Below are positions 43,563 to 55,802 of a stretch of DNA of 64,000 bases, one piece after another (position 1 is the stretch's first letter; every line of letters begins with the position of its first letter). The stretch is from Labyrinthula sp. Ha. Its lineage: Eukaryota; Sar; Bigyra; Labyrinthulida; Labyrinthulaceae. The position numbers and the translations under genes are program-made. Below the pieces are notes generated by a model. The model searched no databases. It saw only the letters and a list, made by a program, of their open reading frames with translations, and was not told the DNA's origin. The stretch covers positions 372,001 to 436,000 of the forward strand of contig JAALGZ010000027.1 of assembly GCA_015227615.1 (NCBI GenBank). The letters run 5' to 3'.

Positions 43563-44985
43563 GTTTAGTCAAGGTACTTAGATGTTTCAGTCACCAGTAT
43601 GATTAATTTAATCAATGATACATTCTTTCTACATTAACATTATTATAAATTCTATAGTAAACTTTATTTTAAAGTTCGTATGGACAAAGACTAACGTTTT
43701 GTTTATCCTTTATAGGCGCTATTTGCATGTAGTAAATGATGGATTATATCCTTTATTGGGTATTATGGTAACATATTCATCATCTACGGATATTGATATT
43801 TAGTTTTCTTGCCAGTTCACTGTGTTTTATTTGGTCTAAAGTATCAGGTTTTAAGTCTTTTAGTTTACAGAGCAAGGTAGGTGTTATCTTTGCTGCTTGA
43901 TGTATCATTCATGAAACCTGGGATACTTACTTCAGTTAAAATCTCTTCTAGGATGGATATGCAATAATCTTAGCTAGGTTAAAAATATTTCTTATGATAA
44001 TTTAGATGGGCTTAAGCTAAATTTAATACATTATGGTGGTTAACTTTTTTACTAACTTTGGTCGCTTAACTCTTTCTTACTGTATAATTCTATTATTACT
44101 TGGACAATTCAAGGTTATAAGCCCCTAGCTAATACCTTATTTTCAATTCAATAAATGGCTTAGGGCTGAATTCGTTTGATTTTTAGGTCGTTTAAAGCTC
44201 TAAGCTATTAATCAATAAGTTGGTTTATTTCCTTGATGTTATTTGAGCACTTAATAATTAACTTCATTTACCAAAAGTAATGGCAGGTATCATAGCCAGA
44301 GAAGTCAAACAAATAAAATCAAAGTAAAACTCTTTCATTTTGCCAAGTAGCGCTCCGAAAACTATCAATATTAACGTTAAACTCTTGGTTTATAGTTGCT
44401 AAAATATACAACAGCAAGATATAACTCAGAAAGTATTAATTCGCCTCAGTAAAGCGATTAAAAGTTGTTGGAAGTCAGGTAAACGTGAAGTATGTTCCTA
44501 AGAATGAGGTTTAGGAATTTTGAAAGGCCTATAAAAAAATACATTTAATTGAATTGTATCAGAGTTCGGGATTAAATACTTGTATAATGAACTGAATTGA
44601 ATTCTACCAGAACCTACAGTAATGTAATATTCACACATATTACTAAAAGGATTCAAGTGTAGAACATAACCTTGGAACAGAAAATCATGCACCCGAAAGA
44701 TGCAAAAAAAGAAATACAATATATATAAAAAGTAAATTTGAATATAAACATCATATATTTCATAAAATCTTTAAATCAGAGGTATAGTTCCAAAACTGGA
44801 AGATTAACTTTCTGTATTATTGAAATTTAAAATGCAGCTTTAGACAGTCTCTTGTAATTATTACGAAGCTACGGATATATATCTGAAGTTTCTAAGATTT
44901 ACCTTAAAACTCTTTATCTGATTAAGAACTCCTCATAAGCTTCTCAATTTTGGTTACATAAGGCTTTCCTGACCAAATAAAACTT
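43563..44985. other. Gene-free stretch 3' of the ROCO gene
   Basis: Only short AT-rich chance frames (43615-43803, 44498-44719) are present. No repeat or RNA gene was seen. Confidence 0.4.
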
Positions 44986-47503
44986 CTACATGTCATACCA
45001 AGACCTGTCTCTATGGTAGAAAACTTCTCTTGCTTCGTGCTCACACACACTTCTTTCTTCTATAAACTGCTGTACAAGAGTCTCAAGTAAATAATTTCTT
45101 CTTCTACCAATGATTCTAAATCCAAGTTCTTTTTCCTGTATCAGAAATATATCAAGTATTTCATTGGGACCAAAAATTATTCTAGAAAAGAACTTGAACA
45201 AGAACGAATCTTCAAGCCTTTTGTGTTTTAGGAAAATAAAAACCATTTGAAGAAACTTCTCCTTTGTAATCGAATTACCTGTTTTCAACACAAAATCAGG
45301 AGTCAAGGATATTTTTAGTTGTGAATCTTTTACTTCAGGAAGTAATTCAGGAACAATAAAACTATTTTTTTCTCTTGGATCAACAAATAGAATTAAACTA
45401 TGTAAAGCTAAACTTAAAACATATTCTCTTTCTTTTTTTGTATATTGTTTTAATAAAACTTCAAATAAATCTTTTCTTATTATTCCAGTATCAATATATT
45501 TTCTATAGTTTGAAAATGCGTTTTTATTTGTTCTAAAAGCAAGTTGATGAAAACTTTCATCACGAATAAAACTTCCCAAAGCTTGAGCTAAAAAAGAAGG
45601 CGCGAAAAATATTAAATTTTCACTCTCAGATAAATTTATATTCTTGAAATAACAAATTATTCCTTCTTGAGAATATATTTGTAACATCTCTTCTATTTCC
45701 TCCTCACAAAAGTTAGACTTCTTAGCTTTTTTTCTAAAATTTTGAACTGTCATATAATTTGATTCTTCTCGACAATTATCCAAAAACAAAACATAGACGC
45801 TTTTTATTGAAATATCAAGGTCAAAAAGTTGATCTAGCCGCCAACCAGTGAGATTTATTTCCCATAATTTCTGTTTGATTGCACATTCACGACTCTTCAC
45901 GAAATCAACAGCATTTTCTGTAGCAAAGAAAATTGTTGTTTCATCTTGAAGAACATTTAACACATTTGATTGTTTCTTTAAAAAAAGCTTGATAATTTCA
46001 TTTACCTCGTGCAGTTCTTCTTTCTTATTTTTCTTTAGAAAGGTGCTTAAAAAAGTTCCAACAAGTATAACAGGTGCTCTTGAAGCATTTCTTAAAATAC
46101 TTTCACACCAAAATTTAAGCCTAAATAAATCCTTTTCCTTCAACTTTGTCATATTAAAAACAACTAAATAAATAGCCTTTTCTTTCATGAAAATATGATG
46201 AACAGACGAAAAAACTTGTTGGCCACCAAAATCATAAACACGTAAAAAAGTACCAGCAGTTATGAAATCTGAATCATATCTAGTTGTATATTGTTGAACA
46301 AAACTTTTCTCTCCTATAATTCTTGTAATCAACTCATCTTCAAAATCTAAGTTATATTTTGGCTTGTTTTGAACTTGATCTTGAATTAAATATGTAAAAT
46401 CAAAAATGTTCTTTACTCTTTGAACGCTCAGATCATATTTTGTAAGTGGTTTAAACTTATTGCGGTCAACTTGAAATATTTGATAATCTTCTAAAACTAA
46501 AGTAGATTGAGTTTCTTTTTGAAAACTTTTTCCAGATAAGTTTCTTAATAAAGAGGTTTTTCCAGTTCTTCCATCACCTAAAAATAAAACTAACAACATA
46601 AATACCCATAAGAATTACTGGAACTTCACTCAACCATGATATTTCTTCATATTGTCTTTGCAGAGCAGAGTGAACAATTTTTCGCAGAGCTTCACTTCTT
46701 CCTTTGGGTTCTATGAAAATTTCATTCACTTTCAGACCAATTATCGAACGATGTGAATCAACTACGTGTTGCAAATCAACAATATCTGTTTCTGAAAGTC
46801 TCTTCTGTGTATATTCAGAGCTATATATTAGAATTTTAATAGTTGAATTAGTTTTCAAAAAGTTACTAACAGTTGCAATATCAAGTAAAGTTTCATCTTT
46901 CTTGTCATGTATCCTAAAAACATAATATTCTTATACGAACTACTCTATTTTCAAAAGTATTTTATTCAAAAATAATGATTTCAATATAGTTGATGAAGAT
47001 TTTGAACAAAAAATGTTTTTCAACAATCTAAATGATATTTGTTAAAACATTCATACCTCAACTCTTTTACACCAGTTGACTTCAAGAACTTACAAAAAGA
47101 ATAAATATCTGGAATATAACAACTTTCAAGCCTAAGGTAAGTAAATTAAAAAATAGACTTTAAATAGTTTAGTTTCCACTTTGTAAGGTCTTTTATGGCT
47201 TTAAAATTTCCATCACTGAAAGAACAACTTTCAAATCTAACAGTTTTCACAGCTGGAAAAAGAAGGAGAAATTTATAAAACTGGGAATTAAGAGCAAAAA
47301 AGGGGCAATTATAAAATCTAAGTTATAGATAGAAAGAAAACATACTTCAAATAAGTCACTTGTTGATCTGGTTGGAACTCTTTAATAAATTCTACTATTT
47401 CCTCTCTGAAATTACTAGGGTCTATTACCTTGCCCTCGGTGTTATATTTCCTCAAATAAAATAATATATTAATGATACCATCTGATATTAAAGATTTTGA
47501 CAT
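44986..47503 (-). CDS. LRR-Roc-COR (ROCO family) protein, five exons proposed
   Basis: Proposed exons on the minus strand are 47503-47346, 47236-47159, 47131-47057, 46913-46606 and 46577-44986. The first four encode leucine-rich repeat pieces such as VTYLKFESCSFSDGNFKAI and LNYLKLESCYIPDIYSF. The fifth encodes the Roc GTPase and COR region. Splicing the last intron gives VPVILMGDGRTGKTSLL, a good strand plus P-loop (GxxxxGKT). The switch II segment is DFGGQQVFSSVHHIF near 46230, and VILVGTF replaces the usual NKxD-type base-recognition box. The COR part includes YSQEGIICYFKN and FFAPSFLAQAL, as in ROCO proteins. No kinase domain follows. The start is uncertain: an ATG at 47639 is in another frame. 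ROCO proteins are GTP-dependent dimeric signalling scaffolds. Confidence 0.78.
46578..46605 (-). other. Proposed 28-nt intron before the Roc P-loop
   Basis: On the minus strand the segment starts GTATTTATG and ends TTTTTAG. Removing it joins ...ILMG to DGRTGKT in one frame (phase 1). Unspliced, the two sides lie in different frames. The Roc piece would then need to start at its own ATG (46599), which gives an alternative strand LLVLFLGDG, so RNA evidence is needed. Confidence 0.6.
46914..47056 (-). other. Proposed 143-nt intron in the ROCO gene
   Basis: Donor GAG|GTATGAAT and acceptor GTTTTTAG|GATA. The junction codon AG+G keeps the LRR frame (VKELR to IHDKKDE), phase 2. Confidence 0.55.
47132..47158 (-). 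other. Proposed 27-nt intron in the ROCO gene
   Basis: Donor AA|GTCTATTT and acceptor ACCTTAG|GCTT. Joining gives LNYLK-LESCYIPD, a clean leucine-rich repeat, phase 2. The donor GTCTAT is weaker than the GTAT(G/T) seen at the others. Without removal the frame meets TAA at once. Confidence 0.6.
47237..47345 (-). other. Proposed 109-nt intron in the ROCO gene
   Basis: Donor AA|GTATGTTT and acceptor ACTGTTAG|ATTTG. Joining gives VTYLK-FESCSFSD in frame, phase 2. A stronger-looking CAG (TTTTTCCAG) 16 bp earlier would bring a stop into frame, so the later AG is preferred. Confidence 0.5.
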
Positions 47504-47639
47504 TCCATCTTTCTTTGTATTCTTGTTTTAATGGTTTCATATTTCTCTTGTCCATTTCATTAATAGACTGACTAGTTAAATCTTTTAGTGTGGATTTGGA
47601 ATTGCTACCGTTAACATAATAATTAACGTTATTTTCCAT

Positions 47640-49499
47640 TAACTATATATTAGGGAATTTTAATATTTCACACACCAAACTAAAACTCTTGGACTAAGTA
47701 AACAATCCAAAAGGTAGAAGAAAAACAAGTTCTTGGAAAATAATTAAAATTTGAACAATGAGAAAGTAGAACATATCATTTCTGAAAACCTTGTCAATTA
47801 TTGTTTAAGAGCAAAAATACCACTCTTAAACATGAAATAAAATAGGAAAATGACCATAATGCGAGTTATTTTTTCAAATAGTGAACCTTTGAATCTTCTT
47901 TAGTTAATAAGAATATTGTCTTTGGCAATTGATTTATGTTTCTGCTTTAGCAGGGGTGTAACTAAGAAAACACATTTGCTTAAATAGGAAGTTGCAATAA
48001 TATAACAGAGACTGGAATAATTAAGAGTGAAAAAAGCTTCAAATTTAATCAGTTTCTTCTTAGGTTAGCTAAAGCCATCCATGTATTATTTTGGATTTTA
48101 CAGTTGTAGTGTTTGACCATGTCACTGTTACTGAAGCTAATTGAGGTGCTCTCCAGTTTTCTTGGAACAAGATTCGGAGGAATCCCAAAGTATCTTCACC
48201 TAAAGTGGAGCAAGGTTTTACACCCTTGAGAACTCGAGCCATCAAATAAATACTTATATTCCAAAGCTATCCCAACATATTGGGGGTCATTTTGTAAACG
48301 GCCAATCGCTTGTCCAACAAAAAGGATAGCATCTATACAGAGTGTTGGTAATAGAACCCAGACAAATCTCCCACTAGGTGCACACTATATTCTATCCTGT
48401 GTGTAGAGCAATTAGTATTTGCACTTATTTTTTTTGTTCAATATAACCTCGAAAACATTCCCTACATCCATATTTAAATAAAACTAAGATTCAATTTGGA
48501 AAACTCTAACTCAAGAATCTTATTACTTGGTTCTCTGGAACATGGCATCCGTAGCCCTCACACCGGGTTTGCATGCACCAACCACCAAGTTGAACCCATT
48601 AACAAGATTTGAGCTTTATCTTCCAGCACCTGAATAAAGACTCCGTTGTGACACAGGTTTCTCAATTAGCACAAATAGTTCTTAGGATGTAAATATATTG
48701 CTAAGGAAGTTACGTTCCTATACTTAGGTAATATTAATGCGTTAAGGAAGCTAAATTGGCAACTTCGACCAATATGGTTCTTCAGGTCATATTCAATTCT
48801 TTTTGAAATGGTTCATCCAGAAGCAAAAAACCTAGATACTTCATTTTCAAAGGGCGCCACGGGAAATCCGTCAATGATGGGTATCGTTTTTCTACGTATC
48901 CGTGTTGATGATAAACTAACTACGGACCTTCCTTTTGAAATAATCACCAAAGGAATATATAGGGATAACTACTTCTGTTATGCCTCTTTAAAGTCTATTT
49001 AATTTATTTAGTTTTTCCACGTTTCTACTTAAGCTTGCATGTTATACAATCTCTGATTAAACCTCTCTGCGACCCCTGGGATGTTGGTTCCTTTACTAAG
49101 ACTAAAACTAGCCCATTTGAGTCATATTGTAGATAACGATGCAATGCTTGCATCTTAATTCTTATAGTGGGTTCATTTAAAGATCTAAGCCAGCATTTTT
49201 TTGGAAAGAATCTGATTTTATACTATATATGTCTTATTTCTAGTAGACCCAATATATCGCTTTTGCTTTGCGGGAGATGTAAGAAGGGAACTCTCAAGAG
49301 TAATCTGTCTCGAAGCGTATAATTACCAACCTCAATAAGCTATGGACTTTATTAAATCAATCTTTTAAGAAACTTATACTCCTCTATGATGCAACACAGG
49401 TGTCTCTAACATAGTATTTAAATTTTTCGGGAGAGAAAGTTAAAGCCGATCAACTCATGAGATTGATAAATGAAATGAAACCATACTCATACTTAATCT
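47640..49499. other. Gene-free stretch upstream of the ROCO gene
   Basis: No gene was recognised. The frame at 48808-49002 has no family match. The region from about 48.1 kb may already hold worn retroelement sequence linked to the fossil that follows, but I cannot identify parts. Confidence 0.35.
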
Positions 49500-52400
49500 G
49501 GTTTGGGTCTATTGTTTTAGGTACTTTTCTCTCTGGATATAGGATTATCGTCAAGAAATTCTATGAAAAATTCCTTAACATCTTTATACATTGCTTGCAT
49601 CGGTTTTGAGGTATCGTGCTTGGGGCTCAGATCCGCTCCACGATGCCTTCGACATATATTATAATTTGGAATAGCGGTGATCCATGGATTTATCGCCCTT
49701 CAAGTCACTCCAGTTACGAAATAATTCTTTCCCTAAGGCTTCAGCATACATGAAGCCATTATGCTCATAGAACTATGATCTGCTACCGTGCATCTTTATT
49801 GTTATGACAATAAGTAGGCACATCTAATACACTGTATTCGGCTACGGATCTACGGTGTGGACATATTCGTGCAATATTACTTTGATTTGTATTTCTTCAG
49901 AAATATATTGAGATGCTAATGAAGCACCAATAACCGGATGCATATTGGGTACATGCCTTGCAAACCGAGATTTGCCTCTTGTTCCAATAAACATTTATCT
50001 TATTACCCATGAGGCCAACACAAGTAATAATATTCTTATGCTTCTGCTCTTAAGCCCTAAAGAATTTTACCAATTCCCTATGTAGAATATCCTCATGGAC
50101 ATACATTACTTTACCATCACACCTCCCGTTTTCATAAATTTTACATGAAAATGCTCTGGTCTCTAAATACCCTTCAGATGGGTCCTTGTCGTTAAAAATT
50201 AAGTGAAAAATTGAACATGTCCTATTTCTTTTATTTAATACTAGGTTATAGCAACTTGTTGGATGTTGTCATGATACTTCCTAACACCGTAGGTCACTCA
50301 TCGCATTTTAACATATATTTTGAAATTATGATCACGACAAAACCCACTACCTTATGATGCACTGAATGCGCCCCATTGTTAGTCCAACTCGCGTAAGAGA
50401 TAGTGAATGCACGGGTTAACCTAGCAATTATATCTACCTTTTTATCAAGTCTTTAGCAAAGCAGAAATCAATGTTTGCAACACGGATCCACAATTTTTGT
50501 AGTCTATGATTATTGTGAAATTTTATAAGTGCCATCGACACCATCTGAAAGTCTGCAGTAACTGCATGAGTCAAAAATACAAATCTAGAGAAAGCATTGG
50601 TGATCACCACTGCATATTCCTTGGTTTTGAATCCCCGATAAGTACCTACGCGCCTCCCCGGATTTTCACCCTTTAGCTACTAATTCCAGGTTTGTTTTGG
50701 TAAAGTTAGTATCCCAAGACAGTGGATATAGCTGCTCCTGAAGGTAGTTACAATATTGACAGTAGGTCATTTAGGTAATTCTCTGGTGTATTCAAGTATG
50801 ACCACTCATTCTTCAATAGGTCGTGTGACAAGGAGCTAGAGCAATTAGCCAAATAAATATGTACCACCTGTCTCTCAAAGAGTATCTATGGCCTTTTTTT
50901 TCTTTCTCCTGGAATTAAGCCAAGATGATTCTATAACGTAGTATTTCTTCCTGTTCAGCGTGGAACATCTTCTATTTACCGACATTTTCCACATTTACCA
51001 ATGTAGTTTATGCCATACTTAGATACTCGGTTCTTATCCAGATAACTTGTCGTATTCTAGGAAAATTTCTCATCCCGATATTCAGGTGTAAACCGAATCT
51101 GGACTAGCTGTAAATTGAGATATAAAATAGGAACACAAACCTTGATCTCGAGAACCATGTTAGATTTTTTGGTGTGTCTACTGCTACAAAATATCATATC
51201 GTTCACTCAGGTTTATCAACTAGGGATCCAGTCATATCCAGTGGTGCTCTAACCTATGTATTTTTTTGTAGATCAGCACCAGGATCCTTCAGTTCAAACA
51301 TCACTTCTCGATAATTACCCCCCCATACTGGTGTGAGCTACATCATCCGGGAATAAATCACACAAACTTCTGGAATCAGCCGAGTCAACTACCAGTTAAT
51401 GCTAACCCATAATATCCAACTTGTCTGCTTTCACGTACTGATCCCTTATGGGATCTTTAAGTATCAGTCCATGGACATATTATCTTAGGCCTTCAAAAAC
51501 TTTTTTGGTGAACTTTATATATCTGGTTCTCTGTGGTCCTCCTGTGTAACAAACGAAGGTATCTTACAAGTTTTATCCTTTCGTTGAGTCATAATGATGT
51601 AGTTGTATACAAAAAAAATCAAGCAAAGATTTTATCTTCGTCGCTAGTGCAATAAACCACTGCATTTATTTGTTGTAGATCTACCAGTCAAACCTATATT
51701 TTTTGTGGTGGATGCGATTTGTTTGATGTGATCTTTAATACTCACCCATTTGTTCAGGTGATGGATTTGGACTTGTATCTGGCTCCGTTGGTACAGAAAA
51801 AGTGTGATAGTCTCCTAATAGTTCCCAATGTTGGAAAGAACCCCTTTTAGAAGATGCCCGTACTCATTGGGTTTCCAAAAAGTTCAACGAGAAGAATATC
51901 TTCCCTTGCTTTATCCAACAACTTCATTTCTCTCCTTGACTTGCTGGCTAGAGAAAAGAGAGCACTCTGATATTCACTGAATGTATCAAGTACTTTTAAC
52001 AGACCAAAAAACCTATAAAAACAATTCAACTGTACCTTGGTTGTGGCGATGATATTTCTCATTAATAAGATAGACATCGTAGTCAAAACTTACTTCCAAT
52101 TTACACGTTCATTGTTTCTTTCCAGAATTGGATTACTTTTCTTCGCTTCGGGGCAAGTATAGATGCTAATATCATTTCACTATGCTAACCGGGAATATTC
52201 TGAGATAACTATTACTACAGTTGCAGTATTCTTACTAGCTGATACAGGAGCTCTGAGCATGAACCGTTGATTAGTATTTTGCTGTAGTTTTTATCGGAAT
52301 CCCCCCCAGTATTTACTTTTATGCCACAATGACTTTTCGTCCAAACAATTATCAATAATTTGGCTGTAATTGTTTTCATCATGACATTGCTAAGATTAGT

Positions 52401-53100
52401 GAAGTTCCTTGTGAGAAATCTTATATAATATCCAAGATTGTTACAGTATAAAGAGTGCCATATGTCCACTCGATAGTACCCGTATAATTTCTCCTAATAG
52501 GGTCTCTCCATGTCGCATGGTTTGTCATTATCTGGTAAGAATCAACAGGGGTAAAGTAGTACCACATTGGGGCAAAAGAGAGCTTATATGTCCATTATCT
52601 GATACGATGTTAATGTAATTTATACTTTTTCAATAATGGTGAACGGTTCAAAGATAGGTACATTGTCAAATCCGGTATATTTTTTCATTCCCACAGGGTT
52701 GCCAAAAATTGCCTATATACGAGACATTTTGTTAGCGCTCCTTTTCGGGATTTCGTTAATGTCAAAAACCCAAACACAATCCGCATCTGTCTCTTATTTC
52801 TTGGGACTACCAATACTACAGAACCAGAGAAGGTTTGTATTGCTCTCATTACCAAAGCCTTTTCACTCTCCACTATTATTGATAAAACTACCTCTATATA
52901 AAGTAGCAAGCCATCTAGCCGGGTAAATAAGCCTGGTAAGTTCTTAGAACGCACTGATATTACTCCTAGTTTGGTGATTGCTGACTGGGAATTATCCACC
53001 ACAACGTGTTCACATACCTCCAGATCTATTATACAAGAGTTTTTTTATCTCTTCCTAGGCTTCTGACACCTAGATTTTTTGGAGTCGTTTTATAAGTTTT
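49500..53100 (-). mobile_element. Broken Ty3-like fossil related to the whole element
   Basis: On the minus strand an RT finger region (52685-53002) shows SVVLVVPRNKRQMRIVFGF, the VVLVpKKdg pattern. Downstream (lower coordinates) come worn remnants resembling the FSPMGYHSTP block of the element at 29.6 kb, then RNase H-like (about 51.8-52.1 kb) and integrase-like remains (about 50.3-51 kb). Many breaks are present, so it is old. No LTR pair was identified and the ends are approximate. Confidence 0.6.
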
Positions 53101-54796
53101 ACATCGAAATGTGATAACTACCTGCCTATATCCAGTGGAAGTTAATTCCCAATTCATCTTCAGCCGTATTCTCGACAAGATGTTTTAACTATATTGCTCC
53201 CTCATAGTATATGCCCCCCAGGTTGTCGATGTTAATCACTGCTACTAAATCTATAGTAGAGGTAACACTATATATATGTATATGTTGATACAGTCGAGTT
53301 ATTGGTGATCTTTAGGTTTTTCCGTTGGCAATGCTAGATATAGTAGCGATACCTATCTAACCAAAGCTTGTTTTAACCATAGATTCTCAATGGGCTGAAT
53401 AGGCAGCTTCAGAGCTTCTGTTTAGATGAAGAAGACTAGGTAACTAACGTAGGCTAGGTACACTGTGGAACAAATAGAGAATATGATTTGGTAGTATGAA
53501 CAATGTAGTATGCTTATGAAGTAAATCTGCATACCTAACTAGGAAGCCTTGAAATGATTAGACATAATAATTGAGTTTATACAACATGTCTGAAGTCAGC
53601 CAGATATATTTGTTTCCTTTATAAAATAATGCTATTTTTCTTGTTTAACCAAGGTTTTAAGTTGCTTTGGAATAATTTCTTTAAACTAAACTGGTTATAT
53701 TATTAAGCAAATATTAAGCCTTCAGTAAGATTGAATATTTCTTGTTGAAAAATTTGAGTGTAGTTTAGAGTTTAGCTATTAGAAATCTATTTTTTTCCAT
53801 AACTAAATTATATCTTACATCATTAACCTGAAAAATTGGCGATAAAGTTGTCAAAGAAAGTATTAATTCAATCCATGAAATATGTATCATATATGAACAG
53901 CATACTTGAGTAACCTTTTGAATGGTACTTGTCATTGAGTGGCGACTATCGATACTTAGTTTATCTCCACCATTATCAACGTGCCATGTGATTGAGGCCC
54001 GTTAGGACTTGAGTTTGTCTGGATTTATGCGTTATTCATTCTGATCATTTGACGCTGACGACCAGTTTAGTATTAGGTACCATTGTCTTTTCTATATTCC
54101 TGTCAAAAAATTCAGCCATAAGAGAATGGATCTTGAGACAGTCCAAAATCAAACTACTGCAAAGAAAAGTGGGAATGAAAAAATGGAGTTTAGTATCAAT
54201 ATTTTAATTATAACTAAAATTGAGGTCCTAAATTGGCCTTTGCTGGTAAGCTGATATATTAATATACCACTAAGTCCAACATTGTTGGAATCACTTAGTC
54301 GAGAATAACCTTGTTGTAAAGAGCCTCCAGCTGAGGCGAATGGAAAAAATCTAGTCAAAAATTTCTGGTGTTGGCTCTACTTTAGTAACTTTTCAAGTAC
54401 TTGATGATTAAATAGAATTTTAAATTATGTCCACTGGTTTTTCCAAATCACCATCAGTTGTGGTTAGGAATGATTCCAGCATTTGATCTTAAGATCAGGG
54501 GGAAAAATACTTTAAAAAAATAAATCGAAATAATTCGTATCTAAAAGCAGAATACAAGTTATTGTTAGGTAAACTTGAGTCTAACGAACTTCTTTTAAAT
54601 CCTGGTGTGAACGCAGTGCAAAACAGGGGTTAAATAAGGTTCAACTAGAGTTTCAATATTACATTACCACAAGATAACGAACGGAAAGAACAGAAAACTC
54701 CCTTGTAGTTCGTTAACTTAAGAACTTGATCACAACGAATCCCATTGCATCCCAGTTGTTCATACAAATAAAGTCTTATTCATTTTCTTTCTTTAT
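53101..54796. other. Gene-free stretch
   Basis: No gene or clear repeat was seen. The first few hundred bases may be the gag side of the preceding fossil, too worn to read. Confidence 0.4.
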
Positions 54797-54809
54797 TTAT
54801 TTATAAGGT
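54797..54809 (+). promoter_or_regulatory. TATA-like box close to an ATG
   Basis: TTATTTATAAGG lies about 15-25 bp before the ATG at 54822, following a pyrimidine-rich run (CTTTCTTTATT). If functional, it implies an extremely short leader, or that the real start is downstream. Confidence 0.25.
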
Positions 54810-54821
54810 TTTTCTTCGCAA

Positions 54822-55802
54822 ATGCTGAACTCTGCGCAAGCAGTTCGCCTTAAGTTCAGACACCTATACACGGGGTATAGTCTAAACGTTAGTTCAAAAG
54901 GGGAAGCTTATTTTGCATTCAAAAATGATTTCCAATATTTTTTATATGAAAAATCAGATATAATATCTATGGTTTTCAAACATATCAAAACCTGCAATAT
55001 TTACGCTACATTTCTTTCTCCGTTCCTTCCCGAGGATCTTAATTATATCCTTAGCTTAGTGTCAAATCTTGATGTTCCGAAACTACAGCTGAATAACTAT
55101 GGCTTAATAGATGATAGTTTTTTTATGGTTATAGTTTCCCCGATAATAGTTGCTCCAAGAAGAATACAAGAAGTTCGTCTTGAACAGAATAATTCACACT
55201 TAAGTGCAAAAATATTTTTTGAAACTCTTTCTGAAAGAGAAGCAATAGAAAATATAGCATTTCTTAATTTAGAAACAAAATCACTGGATTACTCTTTGTT
55301 AAAGTACGCAAGAAAAAGTGGACAGTGGTTGAATAACTTGGAAACTGTTGTAAGCCCCCTTTTTCCACCTTTGCTAAAATTCAAACTAAGTCTCGATATA
55401 TTTCCAAATATTAAAGAACTTACTTTAATGGCCGAAGAAAGAAGGGGTCTTTCGCTTGTAGCTATACTAAACTATTTTTCTAATGGAGCAATGATGAGTT
55501 CATTAGAAAGTCTTTCACTCGGATGTCGAAATTCTTATTCTCAAGTTGAAGTTCGACTTTTAGCTAAACTAATACAAAATCTTGAAACTACTATATTACT
55601 TGAAATAGATGGCAAAGCTGAAAATTATGGGTGTGTTTCTTTAGTGTACAATGCGTTACTCTGGAGAGTTGACTTCTTGAAGAGATATAGCTGCTTTAGG
55701 GTTGCAAAGAGCAGTTTTAGTTTTCAAAGAAATAACGCTGTTTTAGTAAAGGCTTCAAAGAACAAATTCTTTAAGAAATTTGCACGTCTTTTTGTTTCCT
55801 AA
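54822..55802 (+). CDS. LRR-like protein of unknown function
   Basis: 326 codons, one exon. I do not recognise the family. The sequence has a periodic leucine pattern resembling RNase-inhibitor-type or F-box-associated leucine-rich repeats: VPKLQLNNYGLIDDSFF near residues 86-102, IQEVRLEQNN near 114-123, IENIAFLNLETKSLDYSLL near 142-160, IKELTLM near 202-208 and SLESLSLGCRN near 227-237. There is no signal peptide or membrane span, and the C terminus is basic. Codon use matches the host genes rather than the Ty3-type element. It lies 7 kb from the ROCO gene, which also has LRRs, but sequence similarity between them is only the repeat pattern. A substrate adaptor or scaffold role would be a guess. 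Confidence 0.6.
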   Translation: MLNSAQAVRLKFRHLYTGYSLNVSSKGEAYFAFKNDFQYFLYEKSDIISMVFKHIKTCNIYATFLSPFLPEDLNYILSLVSNLDVPKLQLNNYGLIDDSFFMVIVSPIIVAPRRIQEVRLEQNNSHLSAKIFFETLSEREAIENIAFLNLETKSLDYSLLKYARKSGQWLNNLETVVSPLFPPLLKFKLSLDIFPNIKELTLMAEERRGLSLVAILNYFSNGAMMSSLESLSLGCRNSYSQVEVRLLAKLIQNLETTILLEIDGKAENYGCVSLVYNALLWRVDFLKRYSCFRVAKSSFSFQRNNAVLVKASKNKFFKKFARLFVS

